NCBI GenBank assembly: GCA_030549495.1
Contig: JAUIRK010000106.1
Coordinates: 372,001-436,000 of the forward strand
DNA from: Nectonema munidae
Lineage: Eukaryota > Nematomorpha > Nectonematoida > Nectonematidae
Direction: 5' to 3'
Length of the DNA: 64,000 nt
Both the position numbers and the translations under genes were made by a program. The notes beneath the pieces were generated by a model. That model searched no databases and was not told the origin of the DNA. It saw only the letters and a program-made list of their open reading frames with translations. Position 1 is the stretch's first letter; every line of letters starts with the position of its first letter. Below, one piece after another: positions 49,201 to 60,660 of the stretch.

Positions 49201-49939
49201 GTACAATAATCACAATTCATTTGGTTAAACAAAATATTTTTTTGCTTCAAAAAGTTTATAATTTGTATATTGTCACTTTCATTAATTATTTTCAACAGAA
49301 AGTTTATGTAAAAATTATTATTCATATCAATTTGTTGTTTCATTTTAAAGAACTTGTGTATATGAAAAGAACAGAAGAAAAACTTTTCGAATTTTAAAAT
49401 CAAAATCTATCAGGATCAAAAAAATGCTTTGAAATCGGCTGCTTAATTTTCATTAGATAAGTTCGGAAAAATCAATGTTCAAAAAGAAATAAAAAACTAA
49501 GAAAAACAATTTTTAAATATTTTTTTGAAAAAAAAATTTAACTTTTCGAGAGAAATTTCGGAAATCACGATCAAGTGTAGAATCTGAGTCTGAAAACGTT
49601 CTGGTATCAGTTTCTACACTTGATTAAAATTTTCAAATTAAAAAGTGTGAAATGCAATTTTCGTAACATTGAGGAACGTAATTAAGAAAATTAATAATCC
49701 AATTTTTCTAATCTAAAACATATAATTTTATTTCTTGGGACACCGGTGTATCACTGGTCAACATGGTTAATGTACCTATTTTATCATTTGCTTCAAAAAA
49801 ATTTCTCTTTAGAAAAAACAAGATGATAAAATAATTATCTTCTTACTGTATCCTTATCCATAACAAATATTTTCATTCCTGGGCCAGCTTCGTTAATAAT
49901 ATTTAAAATATACAATTTAATTGAAAGATATAAATCCAT
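37241..49939 (-). CDS. VPS45: VPS45, Sec1/Munc18 endosomal fusion protein
   Basis: SM-family protein that binds syntaxin-16/Tlg2-type t-SNAREs and promotes fusion at the trans-Golgi and endosome. Thirteen exons: 49939-49847, 47961-47766, 45632-45553, 45489-45421, 44261-44124, 44061-43954, 43902-43768, 40863-40753, 40696-40523, 40447-40286, 39016-38906, 38849-38725, 37376-37241. They sum to 1638 bases (545 residues plus stop; human VPS45 is 570), and every junction tested keeps frame with GT..AG. Landmarks in order: [113 protein letters not shown] and [11 protein letters not shown]. The start is the only Met preceding the conserved first exon. The C-terminus ends shortly after IGGTEILNT, about 20 residues shorter than in human. 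It looks functional. Confidence 0.95.
37876..37925. repeat. Perfect hairpin, 16-bp arms
   Basis: TTAACTTCTATAGACC and its exact complement are separated by 18 bases. It lies in VPS45 intron 12. Outer TTAA on both arms may mark a tiny MITE or a chance target site. Confidence 0.6.
40864..43624. other. VPS45 intron 7
   Basis: About 2.8 kb of AT-rich intron. The open frame near 41788 is hydrophobic by composition and not recognised. Confidence 0.5.
43625..43733. mobile_element. Diverged MITE of the same CCC..GGG family
   Basis: Left ATTTTGAGGAGC; right CTCCTCAAACGG then TTAA. The interior has CACCAGTGTCACAAG, AAAATCGCC and ACAGGCGATT, shared with 26751 and 47243. Ends about 35 bases before the VPS45 exon at 43768. 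Confidence 0.5.
44440..45300 (+). mobile_element. LINE ORF2 C-terminal piece, antisense in VPS45 intron 4
   Basis: An A/C-rich plus strand encodes the end of a non-LTR ORF2. It has [16 protein letters not shown] and [11 protein letters not shown] (thumb region), then in a shifted frame [32 protein letters not shown] and [11 protein letters not shown], then [17 protein letters not shown] in the frame starting 45207. This order (RALR..GHT, LRxxKSPLL, H-T-HLF-C, LTxxDLW-NP) is the standard tail of one LINE group. At least three frame changes make it a relic. It lies between VPS45 exons 45421 and 44261 on the opposite strand. Confidence 0.75.
46109..46481. mobile_element. Fold-back (long palindromic) element in VPS45 intron 2
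   Basis: Two inverted arms of about 95 bases match nearly base for base. The left arm starts CAAAAATCGTAAGGG at 46109 and, after the inserted MITE, runs on through AAGGAACATTTTATTTG to about 46342. The right arm runs 46387-46481. The spacer is about 45 AT-rich bases. No coding capacity and no clear target duplication. Confidence 0.8.
46137..46267. mobile_element. piggyBac-type MITE, 131 bp, within a fold-back
   Basis: Flanked by TTAA on both sides (46133-46136, 46268-46271), with inverted ends CCCATTTACGGCC / CCCATTTAAGGCC. The interior has AATGTTCCTATTTTGGAACA and repeated ATCGTCTGC. Nearly identical to the copy at 33249. It interrupts the left arm of a palindromic element whose right arm preserves the empty site. 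Confidence 0.9.
47243..47365. mobile_element. piggyBac-type MITE near VPS45 exon 2
   Basis: TTAA (47239-47242) with AGCCTTTGAGGATGAG on the left, and CCACCAAAGGG followed by TTTAAA on the right. The interior has ACGAATCCGTCTTC and GGTGTCACGCCGG. More diverged than the 33249/46137 pair. Confidence 0.55.
47608..47642. repeat. TAAC microsatellite
   Basis: Interrupted (CTAA)n repeats next to VPS45 exon 2. A similar TTAG run opens the window at 1-28. Confidence 0.7.
48194..49625 (-). mobile_element. Full-length Merlin DNA transposon in VPS45 intron 1
   Basis: Element of 1432 bases bounded by a perfect 9-base duplication AAAATTTTC (48185-48193 and 49626-49634), which suits the 8-9 bp duplications of Merlin. 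Terminal inverted repeats begin ATCAAGTGTAGAA on both sides, with a second partial copy just inside each end. The minus strand codes an ISXO2/IS1016-like transposase: an AGKIVEIDE block near 48.9 kb, then [27 protein letters not shown] and [12 protein letters not shown] (48791-48591), then [12 protein letters not shown] downstream. At least one frame change separates the VEIDE block from the rest, so the transposase is probably dead. It is inserted in the same orientation as the host gene. Confidence 0.88.
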
Positions 49940-50187
49940 TTTTAAAAATTTCAAAATAATTTAGAAAACTATTTCCATTAAAAACTAAGAGTAATTAGTT
50001 ATAAAAAAAAAATTTTAGAATAAACAAAAATGATTTAACTTCTTTTAGATTTTTAGTCGAACAAAGTCATTCAGTAACAATTAGACATTGTCTAAAGGCA
50101 TAGCTTCAAAAGCTATTTCATGATATATGTTTTGAAGCTTGTAAAATTACTTTTTAATTTTCTGTTTTTGTTCTATTAACAAATAGA

Positions 50188-50340
50188 GGGGGCGTGAGTA
50201 GGGTTGGTTAGATGCTGGATTCGATAACTCAAGGTCTTGGGTTCGATTTCGCATCAAGCCTGCTTTCCTCATAGTTCGATACAAGCGGCGCAATTGTTCC
50301 TTCTCGATGAAAACACCCCGGGGTTACCTTTACATTTATT
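50188..50340 (+). mobile_element. tRNA-derived SINE, copy 3
   Basis: The best-kept head: GGGGGCGTGAGTAGGGTTGG with an A-box-like part, and GGTTCGATT (50239-50247) as the pol III B box. The body is shared with the other two copies and ends in TTTACATTTATTAATAAAT. It is not a tRNA gene, because no acceptor or anticodon arms close. Confidence 0.78.
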
Positions 50341-50483
50341 AATAAATATTATTAATTAATTTTAATATTAGTACTAACACATACGGTGTTTCTAAAAAGT
50401 GCACTTGCACAGCTTAAGTGGGCTAAAACGCCCTTCGATCTTTAAAATAAGATGAAAGAAATATTCAGAAGTTTACAAAAAAG

Positions 50484-51240
50484 GTGTCATTAAAGCAATT
50501 TTGTCAAACAAAACTACGAAAGAAAGTATGGCAAATACTATTGCTCATTTACAGGATAAAATTTAAAATTAAAGATAAAACTTATAATGATGCTGTGAGT
50601 ACTACATGTTCTTTTAAACATGATGTAAATAAAATGTTCTATATATTAAAAGCATGCCGAGTGAAAAAGGATGGAATAATTTCTAAAACCAAAGATTACC
50701 TATCAGATGTTCAAGTCAATTTTTTATCTTGCAAGAACAAATTTATCAAAGTGGTCTTCTAGATGAATTATATTCTAAACAAAATACACTCTTCACTGAA
50801 CAAGCTAAATGTTACTTACAGTAAACAAAAGTTGATAAATTATGGAATCAAAATACATATCCCAGATTATGCTCCTGATGATGAAATTCTTTCCTAAATA
50901 ACTAAAAAAATCCTGTACTCAAGGATCTCATTTCTTCAAAGGAATTATTCAGTATTCTCTTTACCAAAAAAACTGGTTCCTCTGAAAATAAAACGGTTGT
51001 GCTTGAAGTTAAATTTTAGTAATTTATGATAGTAATGAGTATTTTTCCTCAACTAGAAATGAAATATTGAATAATAATTCAAAAGTTTCTTTTCCCTATG
51101 ACTTCAATATTTTAAGCTTGAATATTTGCTCTTTAAAATATAAAGTTTCTGAGCTGGGAATTTTTTTAGATACTTTAAATGTATCATCTCATTTAGTATG
51201 TATAATATGCCTACAAGAATCCTGGTTGACGAATTAAAGT
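50484..51240 (+). mobile_element. LINE fragment: ORF1-like region and endonuclease start
   Basis: At 51105-51235 the plus strand reads LNICSLKYKVSELGIFLDTL followed by IICLQESWL, the N-terminal block of an apurinic-type LINE endonuclease (N-N-S...LQETWL). Upstream, an open stretch at 50484-50762 (basic, with CSFKHDVNKMFYILKACRVK) and a shifted stretch to 51020 resemble an ORF1 tail but are not diagnostic. The pogo element begins eight bases after the last recognisable codons and truncates the endonuclease. No convincing continuation was found after 61408. Confidence 0.6.
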
Positions 51241-52754
51241 TATGGGTACCGTCTTTCACCGTCTATTATCCGCACCCCCTTTTTACGGCTAATTTCCCCA
51301 AGAAAATTGATTATCTCTTTCTAATCCGCACCTCCCTTCTCGGCGAGGTCATAGGAAATTTTGTCGGTCAAGTCATCAGGAGAGATTAACTCTACAGACT
51401 GTTACAGAGAAAAAGCTTGATCACCGACAAGTGATCATCTATCAAATGGTTTGATGTGCGTTAAGATAGAAATTTTGAATTTTAATGTAATAATTGATGT
51501 TGAATGCCACCAGTTATAATAATAAATCTTATCATTTTATTTCAGATTTTGAAAGGAACAGTTTAATAAGAAGCCACACATTGAAAAAATGCGACATGTT
51601 CATTCTTCCATGACCAATTTTAGTATAAATACCCCCAAGTTTCCCATAGCAGTCATCCAGATTTAGTTACTGATACTATCATACAAAATGCCTTCCAAGA
51701 GAGCGTCATACACCACACCTTTTAAGCTACAAGTTTTTAAATATTCAGAGATGCTAGACACTGTAGCATTGACGAGAGTAATGTGCGCCTGTGGAAACGA
51801 TCCAAATCTCAAATTGAAAAGAAGCCAAAATCTAAACGTATCAATAGAACTCGTGCAACCGCTTATCTAGATCTTGAAACCAAGCTCATAGAGTGGATAA
51901 CTGATTGCAGATCTCAAGGCATTGCATTGAACACTGTAAAAATTCGATTGAAAGCTAAGCTGTACTCCAAATCCATGAACCATAATGAATTCAAAGCATC
52001 TACCATGTGGTGCTATCGTTTCATGAATCGTCATGATCTTTCCATCAGACGTAAAATTCACATCAGCAAGAAGCTTCCTGAAGACTACGAAGAGAAGTTA
52101 ACAGCGTTCCAGACCTCTATTATCAACCGCCGAAAGATCCTTAACCCACCCCTCTTTCTCATAGGAAATGCAGACCAAACTCCACTGACATTTGACTTAC
52201 CGTCCGATAGCACTATTGAACACAAGGGAGGATCAACCGTTACCATTCGTACCAACGGCGCAAAAAAGAACCGATTCACCGTCATGCTTGCTTGTATGGC
52301 TGATGGAACCAAACTCCCACCCTAGTTGTGTTTAAACAAAAGACTCTCCCTAAAGGAATAAATTCCCCCGTGGAATCATTGTGCGTGTCCACGAAAAAGG
52401 ATGAATGAACGACAAGCTGATGCGTGATTGGATTGTCACTGTATGGGGCAATCGTGTGGGGGGGGGGGGGGGGGGGAGGGGGGGGAATTAGATACTTATT
52501 TTAGGGGCTCAATAAAAAAGACAATAATTTGTTGGTGTTAGATGCATTTCGTTGCAACAGGAATACCTCACTTCTTGATCATCTCAAGAAACATGGGACT
52601 GAGATAGCTATCATCCCTGGCGGAATGACATCTATACTACAACCATTAGATGTCGGCGTTAATCGTCAGATGAAATCAATGTTGAAAGCGAAGTGGAGAG
52701 AGTGGATGCAGCATGGAACCAAGAGGGTAAGACTTTTTACTCAAATAGACCCAA

Positions 52755-54215
52755 ACAAATGAAAACAACAACTATAAAACTTGAATTATTCACTAACACG
52801 CTACCCCTCCATCTCAATCTAAAGAAAACGCTTCTTAAAAATTACCTAATAACATTCTGCTCTACACCCTCACCACATCCTTTCACCAACCTATACACAA
52901 CCAAACATCCCAATCACTGCTGTACTACAATTCCTTATTAATTCAGTTTGCTCCTAACAAAACTTCGTATTAAGTGCTACCATTAAATCACCCAATCGAG
53001 CTCATCCACCCTTCTTCGTCTCCTCCTTACACCACTAACATCTGTCACCATAGATATCTTGCCCTAAACTCTATAGCTCACCAACGTACAACAAATACTA
53101 TCAGTTCGCTTTCAATTTTCACTGACGGTTCCAAATCACAACACCGCTCTTCAGCTGCATGCGCATTCTTCCTACAAAACACAAAAACCCCATTTCTTAT
53201 CCAACACACAAACCTAGATCCAGAAATCACTGCACACGAAACAGAAATTTACGCAGTATTACTATTATGCAACACACTCCTTATAACCTAACTTCCTTCT
53301 CTACCTCCTTCAAATATATCACTTTTTTAACAGACATGCAAAATTTAATAAATGACCTAAAACTTGAAAAGAAAATCTCACACTCAACTTATAGTTTAGC
53401 AAGCAAACTTATTCACCTATCTAATCACTTTGAATTAAAAATCGTCTGGTGCCCAGCTCATTCCAGCTGCTTCGAAAACTACCTTGTCGATTACGTTGCA
53501 AAATCAAAAATCTCCGATTCACAGATCCTACCCCTATTTTCTCTACCCATCTCCACATTTGCAAACACTATAAATAACTCTACACTACTGCAGTGGCAAC
53601 AATCTATTGACTCAACCATCACATCACCTTCGACATCTATGCCATTATCACAACTCATTTTAAACAAACACTTTCACTCACTCCCTCGGAATATCATCTG
53701 CTGGCTCTCATCCCATTGCCCTTGTAATGCATAATTCTTCAAATTCAAACTTTACTCAAACCATTTCTGTCGTTTCAGCTGTTCGTACATTGAAACACCT
53801 ATACATATTCTCCTTTATTATCCAATTTTTCATTCTCACCGACACCAACTCCTTGAAAAAAGCCGCTACTTTTTTAAAGATATTCCATCCTCTCTACATG
53901 ATCTTCTACAACACCCATTACTCATCAAACATCTCTCTCTTCTCATAACCACAATCGAACCAATACTCTTTGCAAACCAAACACTCAATCCTCCCCCAAA
54001 TATCAAATAACTATAAGCCATTATCATCACTAACCCATATATTCTATAAAACAGTCTAGTGTCTACAGCCATGAAAATCTTCCAAATTTTCTTTTCTATT
54101 TCAGAAAGACCCACAAAGAATAAACTTACACTTTGAAGACTAAATTCCAGCAGACTTGCAAGCATATCAGCTCCAGCTGGAAAGTGCTTAGAAATCCCCA
54201 TACCTACCTACCTAC
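52755..54215 (+). mobile_element. LINE 3' part with RNase H domain
   Basis: A strongly A/C-rich plus strand encodes the end of a non-LTR ORF2. The RNase H domain spans about 53110-53520: SIFTDGSKSQ (first Asp), ITAHETEIYAVLLL (Glu), ITFLTDMQNLINDL (Asp) and KIVWCPAHSS..NYLVDYVAK (His and last Asp). A shifted frame follows with a knuckle-like CRFSC..ETPIHILLYYP block and PSSLHDLLQHPLLIKHL, typical of I/Tad/R1-grade elements. It is 5'-truncated at the left end of the MULE, contains at least two frame changes, and ends near CCTACCTACCTAC and an A-rich tail. Confidence 0.75.
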
Positions 54216-54394
54216 AATAACTTAAAAAATAATAATTATTTATAAATAATAATATAATTATTTTATAATAGTAAGTTTGATAACACAAATAATATTTTAA
54301 TTTAAATATTTACTAATAAATATAATAAAAAAGTAACGTTTTTAAAAAATGAGTTTTACCGTACAAAGTTTTCAAATTTACGGAATAATGTAAA

Positions 54395-55870
54395 GGATTG
54401 ATGGAAAGTATAAACAATTTACTTGGGCGTAAACGTAATATGTTAATCCCATTGAAGCCAAACGATTTTAATATTTTTTTTTCTTCTTTTTCCTATCAAT
54501 CTAATTGTCTTCATTTTCCCAGCTTTAATATCTCCCCAGTTATGAATTCTTTCTTTTTTGATGAAATTTCTGTTGATGATATTGTAATTACAGCTACTTC
54601 TTTTAATTCATCTTCTTCTGCTGGTTGGGATAATATTTCTAATAAAATCAGTATGATTCTTATAAGTTTCTTATCTAAAAATATTTGTTTATTTTTTAAC
54701 AAAATTTTTTTTGAAAGTTGTTATCCAATCAGTTTAAAAATCGCCAAAGTAATTCCAGTCTTTAAATCAGGTAATAAATACTATCCAAGTAAACCGGATT
54801 ATAAAGTATTTAAATAAATTTGATATTATCAATTCAAACAGTTAGAACTTTTAAAAAGTTACCTTTCCAATCGTCAACAATAAGTTTTTGTAAATAACAG
54901 TGCGTCTAAGTATTCTAAATTAAATAAGGGTGTGCCACAAGGCTCTATCCTTGGCCCATTTTTATTTATTCTTTATGTTAATGATATTTTCACTCTTCAA
55001 AATTCTGATTTTACACTTTATTTGTACGCTGATGATTGCACTATTTTGTATCGAAGTAAAAATCTTTTTTTGTATCAATATATTATTAATAAGTTTCTCT
55101 CTGAATTTTATAATTGGTGTTGCACTAATGAGCTATATATAAATGTACCAAAGTCTAAACATATTATTTTCAGTAAGTTTAACAAAAATATTTTTCTTTT
55201 TTTAAAAATTGGAGAAAACTATCTTCAGAGGACGAATACTTATAATTATTTAGGAGTAACTATAGATTTCAATCTTAGTTTTTCAAATCATTTCAACAAT
55301 GTTTTAAAAGATACCTCAATAGCACTGGGCATGTTGTTCAAAATTATAAATCTTCTTGATACTAAGACCAAAATAAATATTTATTATGCCCTTTTTCATT
55401 CTAAGATTCTTTACTTTAACTTTATTTGGTCTTCATCTAACGTGTCAAACTCCCAACATTACAGAAAAAAACAAGACAGGGCTTTGAAAGTTCTATTCAA
55501 TAGGGATGCTGAGTATATACCTAGTTTATATAAAATCCCCAATCTTTTACAAATTAAACAAATTCAATTATCTCTTTTTGTTCATAAATGTATAAATCTA
55601 AAACATGAAATTAATTTTAATTATTGTGAAAATCACCAGTTTCATCAGCACAACTTACGCAACAAACACAATTTAAGAAATATAAGATACAAATTTGCCA
55701 AAAGTAATAAATTTTTTATTAAAAAGTCCCTAAAAACCGGTTATAGCCTCCCCATTTGTATTAAGCTTCGGAAAAACACTTGTAGTTTCAAACGTAAATG
55801 TAAAAAAATTTTTGTTTCAACTCGTTAGTGTCTTTGAGTATATTTATTAGCCATAATATATTTTATATCT
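54395..55870 (+). mobile_element. LINE reverse transcriptase fragment (CR1/jockey-like)
   Basis: Part of a non-LTR ORF2. The first open stretch (54398-54817) holds SSSSAGWDNISNK and ISLKIAKVIPVFKSG (RT fingers). The second (54932-55828) holds VPQGSILGPFLFILYVNDIF, YADDCTILY (catalytic palm), KTYNYLG-like NTYNYLGVTID, and a thumb with KKQDRALKVLFNRDAEY. About 50 palm residues between the two are missing and replaced by a broken junction near 54820-54930, so it is a deletion derivative. No endonuclease or 3' tail can be tied to it. It lies inside the MULE. Confidence 0.82.
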
Positions 55871-56003
55871 TTGAGATTTTGGTACTCGTGCTCTTTTGTA
55901 TTTTTTTTAGGTAATTCCTTTTCCTATTCCCCTTCCAACCACAATGCATCTCTACATCCATCATCAATTTTTCGCCAGTTCATCGCTTCTCTATCAACAA
56001 TAA

Positions 56004-57170
56004 GTGATATTTGCTTTCTTTTCTCTTTTTTTTTACATATGTATATCAGAGATCTGGCAAGACCTCCGGGGAGACAACTTGCCAAACTTGCCAGCCTTAT
56101 CAGAGGTCTGGCAAGACTACCGGAGAGACAACTTGCCAAACTTAAATAATGAATTGTTGTTTATTAAAAAAAATAAGGAACTTTTTGGATATATAAAGAA
56201 CAAAAATTTTATTTTAATGAATCCACAGCCGGATAATGCAAAAATTATTACATTGGTGCATTATTATGAAGAATTAAAACGCAACGATCTTTTTAAAAGA
56301 AGAATTTTTTGGATTGAGAAAGGTGCAGATATTTATTTATGAGAGTATATTGGAACGAGGCCTTTAGAACGTTCTCATCATGGAAATTTAAAAATGCATA
56401 CTCAAGAATATGTGAGAACCAATCCAGCAATAAAGGATCGTGTAAATTGAAATAAACGAAATCATGTAAAAAAATTTATTCTAAAATGCTTGAATCTCAA
56501 AAGGATATACCTAGAACCTTAAAAGTCCTAAGAAATATTAAATATATATCTGGAAAAAAAATTCGTTACATGCATATAATAACAATATCGCCGATAATAT
56601 ACAAAGTATAATATGTATGCTAACAACTGGACACCCATTTTTGAAAGAAATGACTCTTAATACTAATGGACTTCCTAATATAATTACGCAAAATCAGCTT
56701 TTACATCTAATCAAATCTGAGTTAAACATTTTAGGAATAGATCCCACGTTTAATCTAGGCCCTTGCTTCGTTACCGTCACAGTTTTTGACAACAAAAATC
56801 TCAAAAGAAAAGTAAAGAATAAATAATTATATTTTATAAGTTATGAATAAGTAAGAAACATTCATAATTTTTCTCGCATTTATCACTTATATTGAACCAG
56901 GATTTCAACTTTGAACTTACTACAGATAATTTAATCATAGGTAGTGACGAAGAAAAAGCTTTAGTTAAGGCTATTAAAGATTTTTTTCCACATACTACTC
57001 TCATATATTGCCAAATACATTTAGAAAAAAATATACAAAAGTATCTAAAAAATAAAATTTACATGAATCATAGAGAAACCATGGCATTCGTTAATTCAAT
57101 TTTTAGTAATTCAGGTTTAGTTGATTCTGCCAATATTTTAGATTTTAATTCAAAAAAAATTTACTGATAA
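56004..57170 (+). pseudogene. MULE transposase remnant
   Basis: Three successive open stretches in shifting frames. The first (56130-56342) is basic and unrecognised. The second (56617-56826) holds LNILGIDPTFNLGPCFVTV, the first catalytic Asp block of a MULE family common in cnidarians and arthropods. The third (56892-57167) holds IIGSDEEKALVKAIKDF, with the second Asp, followed by the C-x2-H motif YCQIHLEKNIQ. At least two frame changes and stops separate them. The third catalytic acid is not seen; it would fall near the poly-A-rich stretch. Confidence 0.75.
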
Positions 57171-57299
57171 AAATATACGAGAAAAAAATTTGGAACTTAT
57201 TTAACTGAAAGATTATTACCCGTAATTAAAAATCATGTTTTTATCCCAAACACATTACAAATTTTTCCCAAATAAATGGAAAAATAATATTTTTGAATC

Positions 57300-57646
57300 G
57301 ATAACCATTCCTCAAATCAAAAAAAAAAAAAAAGAGAAAAAAAAACCAAATTTTTTTGAAAAAATTTTTTCCCAAAAAAAAATTTTAAAAAAACGGGAAA
57401 AGGGGTCCCTTTTGGGGTTGGGGATATTAAAAAATATAAGAAAAATATTTTTTCTAAAAAAAAAAAAACCCCGGGGGGGAAAAAAAAAAAAAAAAAAAAA
57501 AGAAAATACTTCAAAATTTTTTTTATTAACCACCACAAACCACCACAACCCATCACAAGAGGGAAATATTTTTCCAACAAAAAAACAAATATTAAAAAAA
57601 AATTTAAAAATTGCTTTTAAAAAAAAAAAAAAAAAAATCACCCTTA

Positions 57647-57677
<31 letters not shown>

Positions 57678-57800
57678 TCTCCTCATTCCCCTTTTCTTTT
57701 TTTTTTTTAAAAAATAAAAACAAAACCAAAGGTTTTCCCCAAAAAAAAAAAAAAAAAAAAAAATAAAAAAAAAAATTTTTTTTTTTTTTAAAAAAAAAAG
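57300..57800. other. Poly-A/T-rich homopolymer stretch inside the MULE
   Basis: Dense runs of A (up to about 24) with interspersed T, C and G runs. The open frames on both strands are Lys- or Phe-rich artefacts of the runs. Probably a damaged or unpolished part of the MULE transposase region. Confidence 0.6.
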
Positions 57801-60660
57801 TTTGATTATAAAAATTTTCTATATTTGGAAAACAGAACTTATCAAATTTTTTTTTAAAACATTTAACTTAAAAGAACGAATCTATATAAAGAATTATTAA
57901 TGTGGGAGAAAAAAATTCTATTTTTCCTAAACATAAAAAAATTCTTCATATTTGCTATAAGCTTTCAAATTGGTAATTTTTTGAGAATTAAAATGAGAGA
58001 AACTAACTGAGTGAAATTTAAAAGGATTGGATCTCTTGTAATGTTTTGCAAAAATGTTTTACCATATTGGATTCTCTTTTAAACGTAAAAATAATACGAT
58101 CTAACATGCATGTCAAAAATATGCTCTCGTATAATAAGCATTTCTATACTAATAACAAAAACGTTCATCTTGACTTTGCGCATCCTCATATAAATACACA
58201 AATTTTCTCTTTTTTAACAAAATTTTGTATTAAATAAAAATTTATTGACATGAATTAATTTTTATTTCATCTCTCATATTTGTTAATTAATCTTTTTGAT
58301 ACTTTCGGCATTAATTGAAAAATCCTTTCGTTACATTCAAGATTAGCACATAAATATTATAAATATATAATTTTGATATCACTTAATTCTCTTCATTTTT
58401 CAATTTCTTTTCAAATAAACATTATGAAATTTGAATCTTGTTTTACTTTAGCAAAATTGTATTTGATTTATATTTTAGAAAACTTTTATTTTGTAATTTC
58501 AGGCTTTTACAGTACTTATAAAATTTTAGCATAAATGAGCCTAAAAAGGCATATTTTATTTTAATTCACTAAAAATTCAACTTAATAGTATTTTCTGGTG
58601 ATACTTTTGAACTGATTTTATTTTGCAATAATTCCTGTCGAGATTGCTTTTATTTTGCAATAATTGTTGGAAATAAGCAAGGTCTTTGAATGCATAATGT
58701 TTAGGCGTATAATTATGATATCAAAAATATAAAATATGACATTGATAAATTAAGAAACTTCAGTACTCAGGTTTTTTTTAAACTAAAAAGATATTTTAGT
58801 CAATATAAATTATTTTATTTTGATTTTACGGAAAATGAAATAAAAAAGAATAAAAAAATTTAAATTCATAAAAGTATAACATCAGTTTCTATATTTGAAC
58901 AGCTTATTGAAGATAAAAATTTTAGTTTTAATGCTTCCAAAAGACAGAACAAGTATTGCTAAAACCAAATGTGGATAAAGTAGCATTGAACTGATTTGTA
59001 GAACCCAGATCTAGTATAGGCCTTTAACTGGCCCGTAATTATGAGAAAAAAATTATTTGCCTGTGATTTAAAAACTATTTCAGACAAGAACTCTTTCTTG
59101 GGATTGGAACTTTTGAATGAATAAAAAATTAATTTTTTTATACGGAAAATTACTAAAGATAAAAAGAAACATGCCATGAATTTTTTATAATGAGTCAATG
59201 TAGAGTCGGATATAATATTTTCAATGGATTTTTGTGCATGTTTTCCATTTCTACCAAGTTTTCAGGGATTAAAAAGTGGCCCTCAAAATCACTTTGGGAT
59301 CAAACTCAAGCTAAAAAATAAAAAATTCAAAAAAAATATATTTATTAAATTTTAATTCATCAATAAAAATCACTGTAGTAATAGATGTAAACATATCTTT
59401 TACAATCTTTTAGAAATCAAGATTTGTTCTATTATCAAGCTTCGGAATTTCGGAAAACTGTGAGAATTTTGTATAAATATATCCATCGAGAAAGGAAGAG
59501 AGAAAAGATGGCTGTTCTTAAAAATAATTTAATATTATACAAATTAAATAAACAAAATTAATTTTTAAATTTAATACTTTGTGAAATAATGTAAGAGAAA
59601 AATATTTGAAAAGAATCCCGTCTCATCATAGTGGGAACAAAAAAATTATCAAAAATAAACTAATATACATGCATGAAAATACTTTTGGGTATCATATTAT
59701 TTTTGACTATATATATTTGAAAAGTTTTCATTATTAATTTTATGAAAAGAATTTAAAAAGTTGGGATTTTGTCAATTTAGATTATGACCTGTGAAAATTG
59801 TTATGAAGATTGTTTGTTAGTTTGAGCGAAAAATTAAATTTTTATGAAATGGTATATATTCTTTAGAATTAAAATGTATATATGTGGATGCTAAATATAA
59901 GAGTTAATAGAATATTTTTTCATTCGTAAATATTCAGATCTTGATTGTTATAACTTGGAAGAGAACAATAAAATAAGAAATGCTGATATAATTATAGTAA
60001 AAATAAATGAATAAAAAATTCAAAAATTTTATAAGCGATTCTTAAAATAGAAGTATATTGCCACAAAAATAATAATCTTCAATAGTTTTCAATAATACGT
60101 TTTTATCGAGAAGTGATAATTCCAAATCTAATGTGAAATTAAGAACAAGAAAGCTTTGGTGCCCGATTGAATTCAAGCAGGCATCGAGCCAAACCTTACA
60201 TTTTAGACTAACCGAACCGTAAAAGTTCATTTTTCTTTGAAAGAATAGTCTTGAAAAGATTGATAAATAATTTAAAAAACATGTCGGATAAAATTAAAAA
60301 ACTAGAAAAAAGAGATTTTATCGAATTAAAAAAAATCTACTTGAAGATTTATGATAAAACTTTTAGAAAATCTTATTTACTATGGTTTAAACTTATTTCC
60401 AAATTTTTTTGAAGAAAACTATATTTTTCACATAGTTGGCACAAAATACCCTAGTTGGCACAAATTAGTTACTCTCTGCTATATGTTATTATTCTTATTC
60501 TTACTTTTTTTTATTAATATATGTGGCCTGGCAAGAAAATGGGTGACATAAAAATATATAACCATATTCTATTACCAGTCGTTCAAACTTAAATATCTGT
60601 GTATCTTTTTATTTTAAGCATTTATTTAATATTATTTTTAATTTCAAATTCTTATTTTTA
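57800..60660. other. Right part of the MULE, unassigned
   Basis: Very AT-rich, with only short open frames (for example 58046-58237). It may include the decayed 3' end of the MULE transposase, but no motif was seen. Confidence 0.4.

Noticed and set aside
50188-50262. Candidate tRNA gene
   Set aside because: A B box is present, but no cloverleaf closes, and the sequence recurs with the same body and tail as a SINE.
57235-57717. 160-residue Lys-rich open frame, and Phe-rich frames on the other strand
   Set aside because: Produced by long A and T runs in a damaged stretch; no conserved motif.
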